Of a stretch of DNA of 64,000 bases, positions 40,689-51,595 are shown one piece after another (within the stretch, counting starts at the first letter, position 1; every line of letters starts with the position of its first letter). The notes beneath the pieces were generated by a model. That model saw only the letters and a program-made list of their open reading frames with translations, made no database searches and was not told where the DNA came from. The DNA lies in the NCBI GenBank assembly GCA_024707305.1, contig JANPZZ010000007.1, forward strand, positions 1 to 64,000, given 5' to 3'. Source of the DNA: Chitinophagaceae bacterium. Lineage in GTDB: Bacteria > Bacteroidota > Bacteroidia > Chitinophagales > Chitinophagaceae. A program made the position numbers and the translations under genes.

Positions 40689-41409
40689 ATGAAGAAATTA
40701 TCTGAAACCTGGTTTGCCGAAGGGTATATTGATTTTGAACTAAAAAAATATACCCTGCTCGCCTATTTACAGGAAGTAGGCAAATATTTTAATGAAAACA
40801 AGTTGTACCCGCAACTCGCCGATGTCGTATTCCACTACAACAACCTGGTGGCCTTTCGCGAAAAACAAGAAGTTTTTACAGGAACATTTTCCCAAACGAC
40901 TGACGGGTATTCAAATGGAAAAATTGCAGCTACTGTATGAGCAGATGATAGAAGATACGGAACTTATGCAGGAACTGGAAGATATCATACACTATTCGGC
41001 AGAAGCATTAAAAGAAACGGTGAAAACCGGTGCTTCTATTTATGAATTTGTAGAAGAACAACTGGAGATCATTCCCATTGGCCTGTTGCCTTTGGATACG
41101 AAGGAAGGATATTTTTTCCTAAGAAGTGGCAATACCCGCAATACGCATATTTATCATTATCGCCTTTCAATTTTTGAAAAACATGATGAAAAATACAGAA
41201 GTATCAAAACTGTTTTCCTGGATCAATACCGGTATGGGATTTCCCATACTTATGAAAACCTGAAAATAAATTTGATACGTCAGTATAGTGATCTTCCGCA
41301 CCCAGCAGTTTATGCACTGGAAACGAATTTGCGTTTCCCCATTGATGAAACTTTATTGCCGATTGCCAAAAGAAGGCTCGTAAAATATATTACAGAACAA
41401 GCAGCCTAG
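40689..41409 (+). CDS. Conserved hypothetical protein, one frameshift
   Basis: No domain recognised. Repairing one shift near 40,870 gives a soluble protein of about 240 residues, starting MKKLSETWFAEGYIDFELKK with a helical first half (LAYLQEVGKYFNENKLYP, KLQLLYEQMIEDTELMQEL). A mixed second half (FVEEQLEIIPIGLLPLDTKEGYFFLR, YRLSIFEKHDEKYR) follows. No signal peptide or membrane helix is seen. The composition fits its Bacteroidetes neighbours, and a terminator follows. It is divergent from the histidine phosphatase. Confidence 0.75.
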
Positions 41410-41430
41410 ATCAACGGCTTTGATAGAGCA

Positions 41431-41475
41431 AAAAAAGCCTCAACCACTGGTAATTTCCAGCTGTTGAGGCTTTAA
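41431..41475. terminator. Bidirectional rho-independent terminator
   Basis: AAAGCCTCAAC and GTTGAGGCTTT form an 11-bp perfect stem with an inner TGG/CCA pairing and A- and T-rich flanks on both sides. It lies between the convergent hypothetical gene and the S9 peptidase and should stop transcription from both. Confidence 0.85.
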
Positions 41476-41499
41476 TATTATTGCAAAAGAATAAAATGG

Positions 41500-44461
41500 C
41501 TACTCGATATCCAATCCCCAATCCTTTCCTTTCTTCACTGCTGGCACGCCATCCGTAATCCATCTGGAGGGTTTCGCACCTTTCAACAACCAGTCGAAGA
41601 ATTGTTGCTGGCGTATCTGGATGTCTTTTCGATTTTTTCTTTGTACAAGGTTATGAGCTTCTCCATTGTAGTTGAGCATCCATACTTTTTTTCCCAACCT
41701 GCGCATGCCGGTAAAGAGTTCAATACCCTGGTACCAGGGCACTGCACCATCGGCATCATTGTGCATAATCACCAAAGGAGTTTTCACTTTTGGCAAATGG
41801 AATAAAGGTGAACTTTCAATATACAGTTCTGGCTTTTCCCATAATGTAGCACCAATGCGGCTTTGCGTTTTCTCATACTGGAACTGACGGTTTGCACCGC
41901 TTTCCCAACGAATGCCACCATAAGCACTGGTCATATTTGCAACTGGCGCACCAGCCCAGGCTGCTTTGTACATGTCGGTCATCGTAATCAATTGTGCCAC
42001 CTGGATACCGCCCCAGCTTTGCCCCTGGATACCAATATTGGCTGCATCCACCCATTTGTATTTTGAAATGAGTGCTTTTGTACCACTTACAATATAATCG
42101 TATGCACTCTTCGCCGGATGGCCAGTTGTATAGCGGATATCAGGCGCAAACACGAGATAACCACGGCTTACAAAGAATGTAATATTCAAACGGCTGGGGG
42201 TGGGTGCCGGAGCCTGATAATCGTAAAGTCCATTTGACAAACGTTCATAGAAATAAACGATCATCGGGTATTTTTTCGTTGGGTCAAAATCTTCAGGTTT
42301 ATATAAAATACCCTCTGAGGTTTTTCCATTGAAAGTTTTCCATTGAAACAACTCAGCTGTACCCCAGTTGTATGCTGCCTGTTGTGGATTTGTATAAGTA
42401 AGCCTGCTTTCATGCCCCTGGTCACCATATCCCCTGTGTCCTCTTTCGGCACCATCCAGAAGGCGGGAAACATAAAGGTCGGGCGACTGTTCAAATCTTT
42501 CTTTTGTATAGAGATAGACAGGCGCTTCCTTCGCGCGGCTTAATGCGCCGATATTATAAGGGCCGCTCACCAACTGACGCATCGACATCAGCGAATCAAG
42601 TGAAGCAAATACATAAGAGTACTGTTTTGTGCGCTCATCAAATTTGCGGAAATGCATCAGTTGTCCGGACTTAAAGGCGGTCTCTTCACGATCTACACGT
42701 TGATAACGATAGCTTGTTTTATTCTTACGTCCGTTTTCAGTTACATTTTTGGGCGCCGCAATCCCTTTGGGATCTACTTTCCACAAATCATATCGGTCGT
42801 AAATATAAAGGGCGTCTTCAGCCTCACTCCAACCGGCAATGCCATAAGGCGAAGGATCAGAAGGCGAATCATGTTCTTCATTATGTAGTGCAACAGAAAT
42901 ACCTGCTGTTATATTCTTTGCCTGAGTACCATCCCACGCGAAAAATTTCTTTGTGGTATAATCATACCAGACAAAATAGCGGCCCGATGGAGACATCCAG
43001 TTTGGCAGCGCAAGTCCCCATAAATCCTTTTTGATAAGTTTACGGCTACCATCTTTCAGGTTTACCGAATAGATATCTTTTTTCGTATTGCCAGCCCACT
43101 GCGATTCCACGCGTTTTCCATAATCCGTGATAGCATAAGCAGTATCGCCATCCCCATCTCTCGTGAGTGCAATCGTTGGCAATTCTTTACTGGCTAACTG
43201 CACAAAGGTTTTATTCTGCAAATCGTAAACCGCGAGAAAGTTTTCACGCAAATCGCGTTGCAATCGTGACAGCTGCTGGGTCTGCAGATAGTCATCGTTG
43301 TAGTGCCAGATATCAAGTTTAACCAAATCCATTTCCACCAGTGTGGTGTCTTTGGGAGGTTGAATGGGAGCTGTTCCCAAAAACAGGCGTTTTCCAGATT
43401 TGCTAAAAGACAAGGAGCCATTTTCGCTGATGGTAAAGCCAACGTGCATACCTTCACTCGTCTTGTCGGCAACAACAACAGCACTATCCTGCCCTTCTTT
43501 GAAATACCAGAGTTTGTAAAATTTCTGTAGCGCTTTGTGTTGAGCATCCCTTTCTGCTACAAAAGCCAGTTGTGTACCATCTTCTGAGAAAGCGAATTGT
43601 TTGAAATCATTTCCACCGCTAGCGATTGTATCGGCGAAAAGTTTCCGCAGGTCAAAAATCAATACCGCCTGTTTGCTGGAAGAATCGCGTGTATCACGCG
43701 CCTGTTGCAATAATAATTTTGTTCCTTTTTTATCAAACTGATAATCGATAATGCGTTCAAAATGGTATTGCTGTGTTGAATTCAGTTTATGCAGCATCAG
43801 GTCTGATCCCGCGTCGGCAGCACCCGCTGGCGTTTCATCGCCTTCGGCATCTGTGATGTTGAATTCCGCATCATCCTTTTTACTTTTTTTCTTATTTGAA
43901 GGAGGATTTTCAACGAGCAGCTGTAGTGAATCGATAATGCGTTGCAGGCTGTCGGTTACCTGTTTTGGATCTGTCGCTTTTGCGGGGCGTTCAGGTTTTA
44001 CGATCTTTTTTCAAGATGATATGCCACCCAGCCAAAGCTTTCTTCTGGCATACGAAAACCTTTTACTCTTTCCTTTTTCCAGACACTGTCTTTTCCCAGC
44101 CAAACAATCGCCAGTGAATCTTTAGGCATATCGTCCGGTCTTTTCTTTTGATACGAGCTTCACGCGTATCAGCAAAAGGAGCACGGATTTTACAAACCAG
44201 GTATTGATTATCGTTGGTGATAATGGCGCCATATCCGCGGGGAATTTCTTTGTAGTAGCTGGAGTCAGCAGAGCGTACAACCAGCAGGTTGTCGCCTTCC
44301 TGTGCATTGATTGAATAGGCTATCCAGCGCCCATCTGAGCTGATTGTGCGCTCCCCCAGTGATTGCCAGGAATCATACACCGAATGATCCAGTGGCTTTT
44401 TTTGGGCGAGAACAGGTGCTAATAAAATGAAGGTAAAAACAGTTAATGCAGCTTTTCTCAT
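41500..44461 (-). CDS. Secreted S9-family serine peptidase (prolyl oligopeptidase type), frameshifted
   Basis: About 985 codons. A signal peptide (MRKAALTVFTFILLAPVLAQ) leads to a WD40/DPP-like beta-propeller. Shifts near 44,143 and in an A-run near 44,010 interrupt the N-terminal part, which also has a charged Lys/Asp-rich stretch (NKKKSKKDDAEF). The C-terminal alpha/beta-hydrolase domain carries the nucleophile in IGIQGQSWGGIQVAQL, the acid in MHNDADGAVPW and the His in NGEAHNLVQRKNR. It should cleave peptides, often after proline or dipeptides, in the periplasm or at the surface. Confidence 0.9.
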
Positions 44462-44495
44462 GAAGTATGGTTGTTCTTAAAAAGAAACTAAGATA

Positions 44496-45386
44496 CTATG
44501 AATTCTTAAGCTTCAGACGCGCCTCTTCCCTTCGTAAAATTAAACCATGTACGATTAATACGCACATGATGATGGCGAAGCCACCATAAAACCAGTTGCT
44601 CAGGTATTGATTCTCCTTAAATACGATAAATGCAAGGATGATACCGTAAACAGGTTCGAGGTTATAGGTAAGATTGACGGTAAAGGCGGAAAGATGGCGA
44701 AGCGCCTGACTCGACAGCTGGAATGCCCATACAGAGCAAATCCACGCGAGAACAAGTAGCCAGCCCCAATCGCTGAGCGATGGCCAGGGATTGGTTGGTG
44801 GAAACCACGACAGGTAAAGGGGCATCATTGCCGAAAGAAAAATCAACCCGCCGGTTTGTTGCCAGGCCAGCATCGATTCCACATTCACCCTTCTCAAAAA
44901 CTGGCGATTGAATATGGGGAATAAGGCGCCCAGAAATGCGGATACAATTCCTACAATAATACCCGTCTGGTAATCCGTATCGAAATGGAAAATGAGATAG
45001 ATCGCTGCGATTGTTATCAACCCCAACAACAATTCCATCCGGTTAAATGGTTTTCGTTCCAGTATCGGCTCCATGATGGCGGTAAAAAAACCGACTGCGG
45101 AAAAACATACCAGGGCAACGGAAACATTGGCAAATTTGATTGACCCATAGAAAGTAACCCAATGCAGTGCCGCCACACCGCCCACAGCCCCGATCTTGAG
45201 AATGTCGCGAACAGCAACCTTTTTTAACTTACCGGTGAGGCCAAACAACAACCACATGGTAACTGCCGTAATCACCAACCGGTACCACACAATCCAGGCT
45301 TCGTTTAAATGAATTAGTCGTCCAAGTATACCGGTAAATCCTGCGAGAAATACAGCCGCATGGAGTTGAATAAAAGCCTTCTTCAT
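44496..45386 (-). CDS. EamA/DMT-family transporter
   Basis: Intact, 296 residues with about ten membrane helices in two repeats of five, the layout of the drug/metabolite transporter superfamily. Typical stretches are AVFLAGFTGILGRLIHLNEAWIVWYR, ALHWVTFYGSIKFANVSVALV and LTYNLEPVYGIILAFIVF. Substrate cannot be predicted; relatives export amino acids or metabolites. The gap to the next gene upstream on the same strand is about 15 bases, so it may be co-transcribed with the glycosyltransferase downstream. Confidence 0.88.
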   Translation of the reverse strand: MKKAFIQLHAAVFLAGFTGILGRLIHLNEAWIVWYRLVITAVTMWLLFGLTGKLKKVAVRDILKIGAVGGVAALHWVTFYGSIKFANVSVALVCFSAVGFFTAIMEPILERKPFNRMELLLGLITIAAIYLIFHFDTDYQTGIIVGIVSAFLGALFPIFNRQFLRRVNVESMLAWQQTGGLIFLSAMMPLYLSWFPPTNPWPSLSDWGWLLVLAWICSVWAFQLSSQALRHLSAFTVNLTYNLEPVYGIILAFIVFKENQYLSNWFYGGFAIIMCVLIVHGLILRREEARLKLKNS

Positions 45387-45400
45387 ATATGTGTGGGGAG

Positions 45401-46198
45401 CTATTTGCTTTCAGCCATCATTTCAGACTGATGGATTTGCGGGAGTTGCGCAATACCTGTGTTTTTCACACGGCGGCGATAATTGGTAAACAAACTATGC
45501 CAGCGAAGTTTAAGTACACCAAGTATACCTTCTTTTACAATACCCTTGTTCATTTTGGAAACACCAAACGTGCGATCCTGGAAAATGATAGGAACTTCCT
45601 TAATACGGAAACCGAGTTTCCAGGTAGCAAATTTCATTTCAATCTGGAACGCATATCCGGTAAACCGAATCTCATCGAGATTAATTGTTTCCAGTACTTT
45701 TTTGCGGTAGCAAATAAAACCTGCAGTAGGATCTTTCACCGGCATCCAGGTTATGATGCGTGTATATAGCGAAGCGCCTTTAGAGAGTGCAATCCGATTT
45801 GAAGGCCAGTTTACAACGCCACCACCTTTCACATACCGCGAACCGATAGCGAGGTCGGCACTTTCATATTTGCAGGCATGATAAAGGCGAATCAGGTCAT
45901 GCGGATTATGCGAAAAATCAGCATCCATCTCGAAAACAAACTGATAATTGTTCGCCAGAGCCCATTTAAAGCCATAGATATAGGCTGTTCCAAGGCCTAA
46001 CTTACCACTGCGTTCTTCAATGAATAACTGACCTTTAAACTTCTCCTGCAGACCTTTTACAATTTCAGCAGTACCATCAGGAGAACCGTCATCAATTACC
46101 AGCACGTGAAAGCCTTCACGCAGATTAAAGATCGCGTGCAGAATATTACTAATATTCTCCCTTTCGTTATAGGTTGGTATGATTACTAGTTTCTCCAC
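45401..46198 (-). CDS. Polyprenol monophosphomannose synthase (DPM1-like GT2)
   Basis: Intact, 265 residues. The GT2 fold shows VIIPTYNERENISNIL, the VIDDGSPDGTAEIV donor site, the DxD-like EMDADFSHNP, GSRYVKGGGVVNWP and the family mark IIFQDRTFGVSKMN. No C-terminal membrane domain is present, as in short DPM1-type enzymes. It transfers a sugar from GDP or UDP to a lipid phosphate carrier on the inner leaflet, supplying glycosylation. It neighbours the EamA transporter on the same strand. Confidence 0.9.
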   Translation of the reverse strand: MEKLVIIPTYNERENISNILHAIFNLREGFHVLVIDDGSPDGTAEIVKGLQEKFKGQLFIEERSGKLGLGTAYIYGFKWALANNYQFVFEMDADFSHNPHDLIRLYHACKYESADLAIGSRYVKGGGVVNWPSNRIALSKGASLYTRIITWMPVKDPTAGFICYRKKVLETINLDEIRFTGYAFQIEMKFATWKLGFRIKEVPIIFQDRTFGVSKMNKGIVKEGILGVLKLRWHSLFTNYRRRVKNTGIAQLPQIHQSEMMAESK

Positions 46199-46282
46199 AG
46201 GAGGGTGATTCGCAAATATCGAATTTACAATTTTTATGAGGAGTTTCCTTGTTAAAATTCTTCACACCGGATTCACAATCCA

Positions 46283-47050
46283 TCAGGCCTTTTTCAGCAT
46301 GGTGCGGGTATAGATTTCTGTAAGCTTTTGTTTGGTATGCTGTGTGAAGTCGCCCTTCATCATCCAGTCATAATACTGAGGTTCAGCTTTCAGCACTTCA
46401 GCCACTGCGCGGCCTTTAAACTTGCCAAAGTTGAATACTTCCACCCCATTTTCGATTACAAAGCGACGGGCAAAGTCAACGATGCTTTCTTCACCAATTG
46501 CCTTCAGGATAGAGTCAACTGTATTTCCCAGGTTAGGATATCTTTCTGTTTGTGCTTCAAGGATTTCGTAAGTCGCGGTTGCATCAACTTCAGCACTATG
46601 CGCACCCTCGAGAATCTTCTGGCAATAGAACTTGTAAGCTGCGCCAAGTGTGCGTTGTTCCATTTGGTGGAAGATCTTTTGTACATCCACCAGGCGGCGG
46701 CCTTTCATATCAAATTCTACCTGCACCCGCAGAAATTCTTCCATTAACAGGGGAATATCAAAACGATTGCTGTTGTAGCCGGCGATATCACAGCCGTCGA
46801 GCGTTTGTTTCAACTCGTTTGCTACCTGGCGGAATGTGGGCGCGTCTTTCACCATTTCGTCGGTGATACCATGGATATCGCTCGAAGTTTTGGGAATCGG
46901 CATTTCCGGATTGATTAGCTTGCGCTTCACCGTTTTGGACCCGTCTGGCAGGATTTTCACAATTGCAATTTCTACAATGCGGTCAGTACCCAGGTTTACA
47001 CCCGTGGTTTCCAGATCAATAAACGCGAGAGGTTTTGTTAGCTTCAGCAT
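46283..47050 (-). CDS. DnaQ-like 3'-5' exonuclease
   Basis: Intact, 255 residues. The DEDDh exonuclease sites are visible: FIDLETTG (residues 11-18), GYNSNRFDIPLL, and HSAEVDA with the catalytic His and Asp. A C-terminal region with FGKFKGRAVAEVLKAEPQYYDWMMKGDF is a small domain often found in Bacteroidetes homologues. It resembles the epsilon proofreading subunit of DNA polymerase III but could be a stand-alone exonuclease. Confidence 0.9.
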   Translation of the reverse strand: MLKLTKPLAFIDLETTGVNLGTDRIVEIAIVKILPDGSKTVKRKLINPEMPIPKTSSDIHGITDEMVKDAPTFRQVANELKQTLDGCDIAGYNSNRFDIPLLMEEFLRVQVEFDMKGRRLVDVQKIFHQMEQRTLGAAYKFYCQKILEGAHSAEVDATATYEILEAQTERYPNLGNTVDSILKAIGEESIVDFARRFVIENGVEVFNFGKFKGRAVAEVLKAEPQYYDWMMKGDFTQHTKQKLTEIYTRTMLKKA

Positions 47051-47219
47051 TCGGTAAAGGTAAATCTTTGCAGCGTGGATTCGTTTATTTAAAAGCCGAT
47101 ATCCTCAAGAAATCGTTAAAACCCGGGCATATTGCTGGCAATCAACTCTGTTGGCATGAGATTCGACTTATGAAATATTTATACGAAATTCGCGTTTAAC
47201 ATCCCAAAAATACCGTTAC

Positions 47220-47345
47220 ATGAAAAAATTTGTCGTTGCCGCTGTATTTATCGCGCTTATCGCTGTGCTTTTTGCCTCCTGCACAAGCTCGCGCAAAAGC
47301 GGCTGCCCCAGTAATCCGCAGAGTAATTACAGGTTTAGAGGATGA
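47220..47345 (+). CDS. Small lipoprotein (41 residues)
   Basis: MKKFVVAAVFIALIAVLFAS is followed by the lipobox Cys, then CTSSRKSGCPSNPQSNYRFRG and a stop. The signal sequence and lipobox (LFASC) are textbook, and a second Cys lies eight residues on. Short lipoproteins of this kind are frequent in Bacteroidetes; function unknown. The stop is directly followed by the GATCGATG repeat. Confidence 0.7.
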   Translation: MKKFVVAAVFIALIAVLFASCTSSRKSGCPSNPQSNYRFRG

Positions 47346-47349
47346 GGAG

Positions 47350-47407
47350 AGGATCGATGATCGATGATCGATGATCGATGTTCGATGACCGATGTTCGAT
47401 GGACGAT
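47350..47407. repeat. GATCGATG short tandem repeat
   Basis: Degenerate 8-base units (GATCGATG, TTCGATGA, CCGATGTT) repeat about six times between the small lipoprotein and the response regulator stop. The units are related to the CATCGATCAT runs in the array at 54.5-55.0 kb. Self-complementary, so it could form hairpins. Confidence 0.65.
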
Positions 47408-47419
47408 AGGGAAAATGTT

Positions 47420-48055
47420 TTAGAGCCCTTTTGCGTTAATAAAATTCACCAGCGCGGCAGTATTCTTCAGCTTTAGCTTCTTCAATACATTATATCGGTG
47501 AACTTCCACTGTTTTCAGGGAGATATCCAGTTGTTGGGCAATTTCCTTGGAAGAGAGGCCCTCTTTGATTAATTTGATGATATCCAGCTCTCTACGTGAG
47601 AGATTATTCAGGTCGCCCTCATCTCCTACCTCGTCTAACTCCTGCTGGGCCAGGATATTCTTCACTTCTTCGCAGATGTATTTTTTGCCCCCGCGCACCT
47701 CTATGATGGCCGTAATCATTTCCTCTTTCGACGAATTCTTCGTTACATAACCCATTGCCCCCAACTGCAGCATGCGCTTGGCATAAGCCGGCATCGTATG
47801 CATCGAAACAGCTATAATTCTGGATTCGGGGGAGATTTTGTGAATCTGGCGGGTGGCGTCAAAACCGTTTACTGGCGACATGTTCACGTCCATGAGTACA
47901 ATATTGGGACGCTTCTCCCGGGCGATCTCGATCGCTTCCTGGCCAGAACTGGTTTCGCCAATTACTGTAAAGCGGGGATCACTGTTAAGGATGAATGACC
48001 ACGAATCGCGTATCAACTTGTGATCGTCCACCAGAAGAATTGTAATTTTTTCCAT
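47420..48055 (-). CDS. LuxR/NarL-type response regulator
   Basis: Intact, 211 residues. The receiver domain has the acidic pair in LLVDDHKLIRDS, phosphoacceptor Asp in IVLMDVNMSPVNGF, the Thr/Ser-Lys switch (AVSMHTM, VTKNSSKEE), and the HTH ends the protein (LSRRELDIIKLIKEGLSSKE, LDISLKTVEVHRYNVLKKL). It should act on phosphorylation by an orphan kinase, as no sensor gene is adjacent. Target genes unknown. Confidence 0.93.
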   Translation of the reverse strand: MEKITILLVDDHKLIRDSWSFILNSDPRFTVIGETSSGQEAIEIAREKRPNIVLMDVNMSPVNGFDATRQIHKISPESRIIAVSMHTMPAYAKRMLQLGAMGYVTKNSSKEEMITAIIEVRGGKKYICEEVKNILAQQELDEVGDEGDLNNLSRRELDIIKLIKEGLSSKEIAQQLDISLKTVEVHRYNVLKKLKLKNTAALVNFINAKGL

Positions 48056-48232
48056 TTGGATATAGGGCTTTTACTCCTTTGCTAAGCTTTAATAGCAAAT
48101 AAATTACGCAAAAAAAACTTAATTATTTTAAAATAAAAAAGTAAAGTATTACACAATTGACTGACAAATAAGTAGATATACTTAAAAAACGATTTATGTG
48201 CCTTTACTACGTAATCTCTCCATTGATTATTG

Positions 48233-50194
48233 TCAATTGTCACCCACGTGAACTAAGTATTTATACTTAGGCTTTTCGTTTTTGAGCGTAAAAGAAAATC
48301 CTCCACTTATCCATCTCCCGGGCATCGGCGCCCCCAGGATATCTGAATATCTGCGATCCAGCAAATTGTCGGCCTGTAGAAAAAGCTGCAGCTTTTTCTT
48401 GTAAGCGTAATATCCCAGCCGCATGTTGATAACAACATATTCTTTTGATGTCTCCGCATTGATACCGGGCGCCTGCTGTGACTTACGGTTTTTGTAAACC
48501 CCGTTCACACTGACCAGGAATTTCTGTAAACGATATTCCGCAAAGAAATTGGTCAGCCAGCGCGAGTGGTTGGAAACATAAAAACTGGGCGAGGCATCAC
48601 TACTGTTGCTTTCAAGCCATACCCAGCCCCATCCAGCGAACAAGCTGCTGGTTGAAGAGAATTTGTGGTTGTAATGGATATCCAACTCAACACCGGTCGT
48701 CTTTACCGTCGCAATATTTTTCGCCAGTGCATAAGTAGCACCTGGAATCAGGTTGTCTTTCCGCGGCATATCGTCATAATTAGTCACGATGTAATCGATC
48801 AACTTTCGATGATGACGTTGAAAGAAAGTAGTAGAGAAACGAAGTTTATGAGAGAAGAAAAAATCAGCACCTGCCTCATAACTGAAAGAAGTTTCTGCTT
48901 TGAGGTTGGGATCACCCATGCGACTTCCATTTGAAGCAACCGCTTTGTTGTAATTATTAAACCGCTCCGTAAAATCGGCATCGCGGATGGTTTTGCCCGC
49001 GCTACCGCGCAATTGCCATTTGTTCCGTTTGTAGGAAAGATTCATCTGTGGAATCCATTCAGTACCGGAGCGTTCATTGTATTCAAGCCTGATGGCAGGA
49101 TGGATGGTAAAATATTCACCGAAATTCTGACGAAGTAAAAAGAATAAACCTCCCTGCGCTACTTCATGATTTCCCCGATCGTTAGAGCGAATCGTTTTAT
49201 TTATAAACTGAACGCCTCCAATCAAAGTTGTGCGGCGGCTGTGCTGGTACTCATCCATAATTGTCGCCTGCAACATCCCACTTTTATTTGCGTTGGCGAT
49301 AGATGATTTATTAAAAAGATAATCATCTTTAACTTTCTTAAAACCTGCATCCAGAGTCAGATGATGTTTCGCATAACGGTATTCCACCCGTGCCTGAGTC
49401 CATAGGGTGGCTACCTGCTCTGTGGCCGTATCGCTTAAAAAAGTTGTATAAAAATTCTGTGCTGCAAAGTCCCGATTATCATACCCCCCGCGAATAGAAA
49501 CCTGCCATTTATCATTTATAAATTTTGATGCAGAAACTGATAAGGTATTATTATGAAGAAACCCCCTGTTTCCTCTTTGCATTTGTCCTCTTGTATTATT
49601 ACTAAGCCAGCCGCCGGTCAGTAACAAATTATTATCCTGATACAATCCGCCCAGTTGTGCGTGTAACAAATTGTATTCTCCCCCTTTTACCTGAGCCGTC
49701 CATTCTGTATTCTTTTGTTGCTGGCGCGACGCAAATGCTTTGGTGATGATGTGCACAACACCACCAACGGCGTCTGTTCCGTAGATTGCACTTGCCGCGC
49801 CTTTTAAAACTTCCACGCGCTCTATTTCTGAAGGCACAATGGGGATATAGCTGCTGAAATGTCCGGTGTTAGGATCGTTGACGCGTAAACCATCCAGCAA
49901 CACCAACACCTGCTGAAAAGTACCGCCTCGCAAAACGATATCGCTTTGTGCCCCCATAGGGCCCCGCATTTGTACTTCCATTCCGGGCAGATAGCGTAAT
50001 AACTCATCCAGCGATTGTACCGGAAACTGGTTGAACGATTCACCCCGGAAACTAAGAATATTGCGGCCGGTTCGAGAAACATGGTTCGGTTGAATGGATC
50101 CTGTTACTGTTACCGGATCTAAAACCTGGTCATCAGTTTGCGACAGTGCCGCCAAACTGACTAATACTAAAAACAGAGTGATTTGAATTTTCAT
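48233..50194 (-). CDS. TonB-dependent outer-membrane receptor (BtuB-like)
   Basis: Intact, 653 residues. A signal peptide (ITLFLVLVSLAALSQ) leads to a TonB-box-like DPVTVTG, then the plug domain (SLDELLRYLPGMEVQMRG, VVLLDGLRVNDPNTG-like VLVLLDGLRVNDP, GAASAIYGTDAVGGVVHIIT) and a beta-barrel with a C-terminal RWISGGFSFTL strand. The length and plug resemble cobalamin/BtuB or colicin receptors more than SusC. Substrate uncertain; no SusD partner is nearby. The stretch 48,056-48,232 upstream of the regulator start holds only AT-rich sequence. Confidence 0.9.
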   Translation of the reverse strand: MKIQITLFLVLVSLAALSQTDDQVLDPVTVTGSIQPNHVSRTGRNILSFRGESFNQFPVQSLDELLRYLPGMEVQMRGPMGAQSDIVLRGGTFQQVLVLLDGLRVNDPNTGHFSSYIPIVPSEIERVEVLKGAASAIYGTDAVGGVVHIITKAFASRQQQKNTEWTAQVKGGEYNLLHAQLGGLYQDNNLLLTGGWLSNNTRGQMQRGNRGFLHNNTLSVSASKFINDKWQVSIRGGYDNRDFAAQNFYTTFLSDTATEQVATLWTQARVEYRYAKHHLTLDAGFKKVKDDYLFNKSSIANANKSGMLQATIMDEYQHSRRTTLIGGVQFINKTIRSNDRGNHEVAQGGLFFLLRQNFGEYFTIHPAIRLEYNERSGTEWIPQMNLSYKRNKWQLRGSAGKTIRDADFTERFNNYNKAVASNGSRMGDPNLKAETSFSYEAGADFFFSHKLRFSTTFFQRHHRKLIDYIVTNYDDMPRKDNLIPGATYALAKNIATVKTTGVELDIHYNHKFSSTSSLFAGWGWVWLESNSSDASPSFYVSNHSRWLTNFFAEYRLQKFLVSVNGVYKNRKSQQAPGINAETSKEYVVINMRLGYYAYKKKLQLFLQADNLLDRRYSDILGAPMPGRWISGGFSFTLKNEKPKYKYLVHVGDN

Positions 50195-50248
50195 GGCCGC
50201 AAATATATTTGCTGGACGCAGGTTAATTGTAACGAGATTGTCAGACTA

Positions 50249-50839
50249 TTACTTGTGACGTGTTTCCAACACGGAAATCACATCGTTGATGCTATAACCT
50301 TTGCCCCTTAAAAGAACCATGTAGTGGAACAAAAGATCGGCGGCTTCATTTAAAAAGCGGTTTTCGTCATTATCTTTTGCTTCAATCACCAATTCCACAG
50401 CTTCCTCTCCTACTTTCTGCGCCATTGCATTGATTCCTTTTTCAAACAAACCTGATGTATAGGAACCGCCACTGCGGTCTTCATACCGGTTTTGAATCGT
50501 ATCAGAAAGTTTCTGTAGAAAAGGCAACTCATTTCTTTCATTGAAACAGGTATCCTGCCCGGTGTGACAAACCGGACCAATGGGGCGCGCTTTTATTAAA
50601 ACCGTATCTGCGTCACAATCTACCATCATTGATACATACTTCAGGAAGTTACCACTGGTTTCACCTTTTGTCCAAAGCTGATTGCGGCTGCGGCTGAAAA
50701 ATGTAACATGCCCCGTTTCCTTCGTTATGCGCAATGATTCTTCATTCACAAAACCGAGCATCAACACGCGAAGAGTAGTCGCGTCCTGCACAATCGCGGG
50801 CACAAGTCCATCTGTATATTTGGAATAATCAATTATCAT
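50249..50839 (-). CDS. hisIE: Bifunctional phosphoribosyl-AMP cyclohydrolase/phosphoribosyl-ATP pyrophosphatase HisIE
   Basis: Intact, 196 residues. The HisI half has [30 protein letters not shown] and the zinc-binding [13 protein letters not shown] and GQDTCF. The HisE half has the MazG-like helices ([27 protein letters not shown]). It carries out the second and third steps of histidine synthesis. It is the last gene of the operon and its start overlaps the hisF stop by four bases. Confidence 0.95.
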   Translation of the reverse strand: MIIDYSKYTDGLVPAIVQDATTLRVLMLGFVNEESLRITKETGHVTFFSRSRNQLWTKGETSGNFLKYVSMMVDCDADTVLIKARPIGPVCHTGQDTCFNERNELPFLQKLSDTIQNRYEDRSGGSYTSGLFEKGINAMAQKVGEEAVELVIEAKDNDENRFLNEAADLLFHYMVLLRGKGYSINDVISVLETRHK

Positions 50840-51594
50840 AATCTCACTTTTATTTGATATTGGGAAAGATATCTTTTCAAATCGGGAATGCCGATTTCGC
50901 GAAAATGGAATATGCTGGCAGCCAAAGCAGCATCTGCGCCGGCTATACGAAATACTTCTTCAAAATGTTCCGGCCTGCCACCACCACCGCTTGCAATAAC
51001 CGGCACCGACAATGTGTTAGATAAAGCCGCAGTTATATCAAGTGCAAATCCAGCTTTTGTTCCGTCGTGGTTCATGGAAGTGAGTAGGATTTCTCCCGCT
51101 CCGCGGTCAACCGCTTCCCTGGCCCAGTCGATACAACGCCTGTCTGTTTTAATACGCCCGCCATTTAAATAAACATACCATTCCCCGTCTTCTTCTTTTT
51201 TTGTATCAATGGCCAGCACCACACACTGGCTGCCAAATTCTCCAGCCAGTTCATTTACCAGTTCAGGCCTTTTGAAGGCAGCTGAATTAACAGATATTTT
51301 ATCTGCACCATTATCCAGCAATACAGAAACATCGGCTACAGAGCCAATGCCACCACCTACTGTAAACGGAATATTCACCTGGTGGGCAACGCGGTTTACC
51401 AGTTCCACCAAAGTCTTTCTACGTTCATGCGTGGCTGTGATGTCGAGAAAAACAAGTTCGTCGGCTCCTTCTTTTGCATACACCGAAGCAAGTTCCACCG
51501 GATCGCCCGCATCGCGCAACTGTACAAAGTTGGTTCCTTTTACCGTTCGGCCGTCTTTGATATCAAGACAGGGTATGATTCTTTTCGTCAGCAT
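50836..51594 (-). CDS. hisF: Imidazole glycerol phosphate synthase subunit HisF
   Basis: Intact, 252 residues. The (beta/alpha)8 barrel shows the catalytic Asp in [29 protein letters not shown], the second Asp in VVLAIDTKK and phosphate sites [13 protein letters not shown] and ALAASIFHF. It cyclises PRFAR with ammonia from HisH to imidazole glycerol phosphate and AICAR. It ends overlapping hisIE and follows hisA by one base. Confidence 0.95.
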   Translation of the reverse strand: MLTKRIIPCLDIKDGRTVKGTNFVQLRDAGDPVELASVYAKEGADELVFLDITATHERRKTLVELVNRVAHQVNIPFTVGGGIGSVADVSVLLDNGADKISVNSAAFKRPELVNELAGEFGSQCVVLAIDTKKEEDGEWYVYLNGGRIKTDRRCIDWAREAVDRGAGEILLTSMNHDGTKAGFALDITAALSNTLSVPVIASGGGGRPEHFEEVFRIAGADAALAASIFHFREIGIPDLKRYLSQYQIKVRL

Positions 51595-51595
51595 T

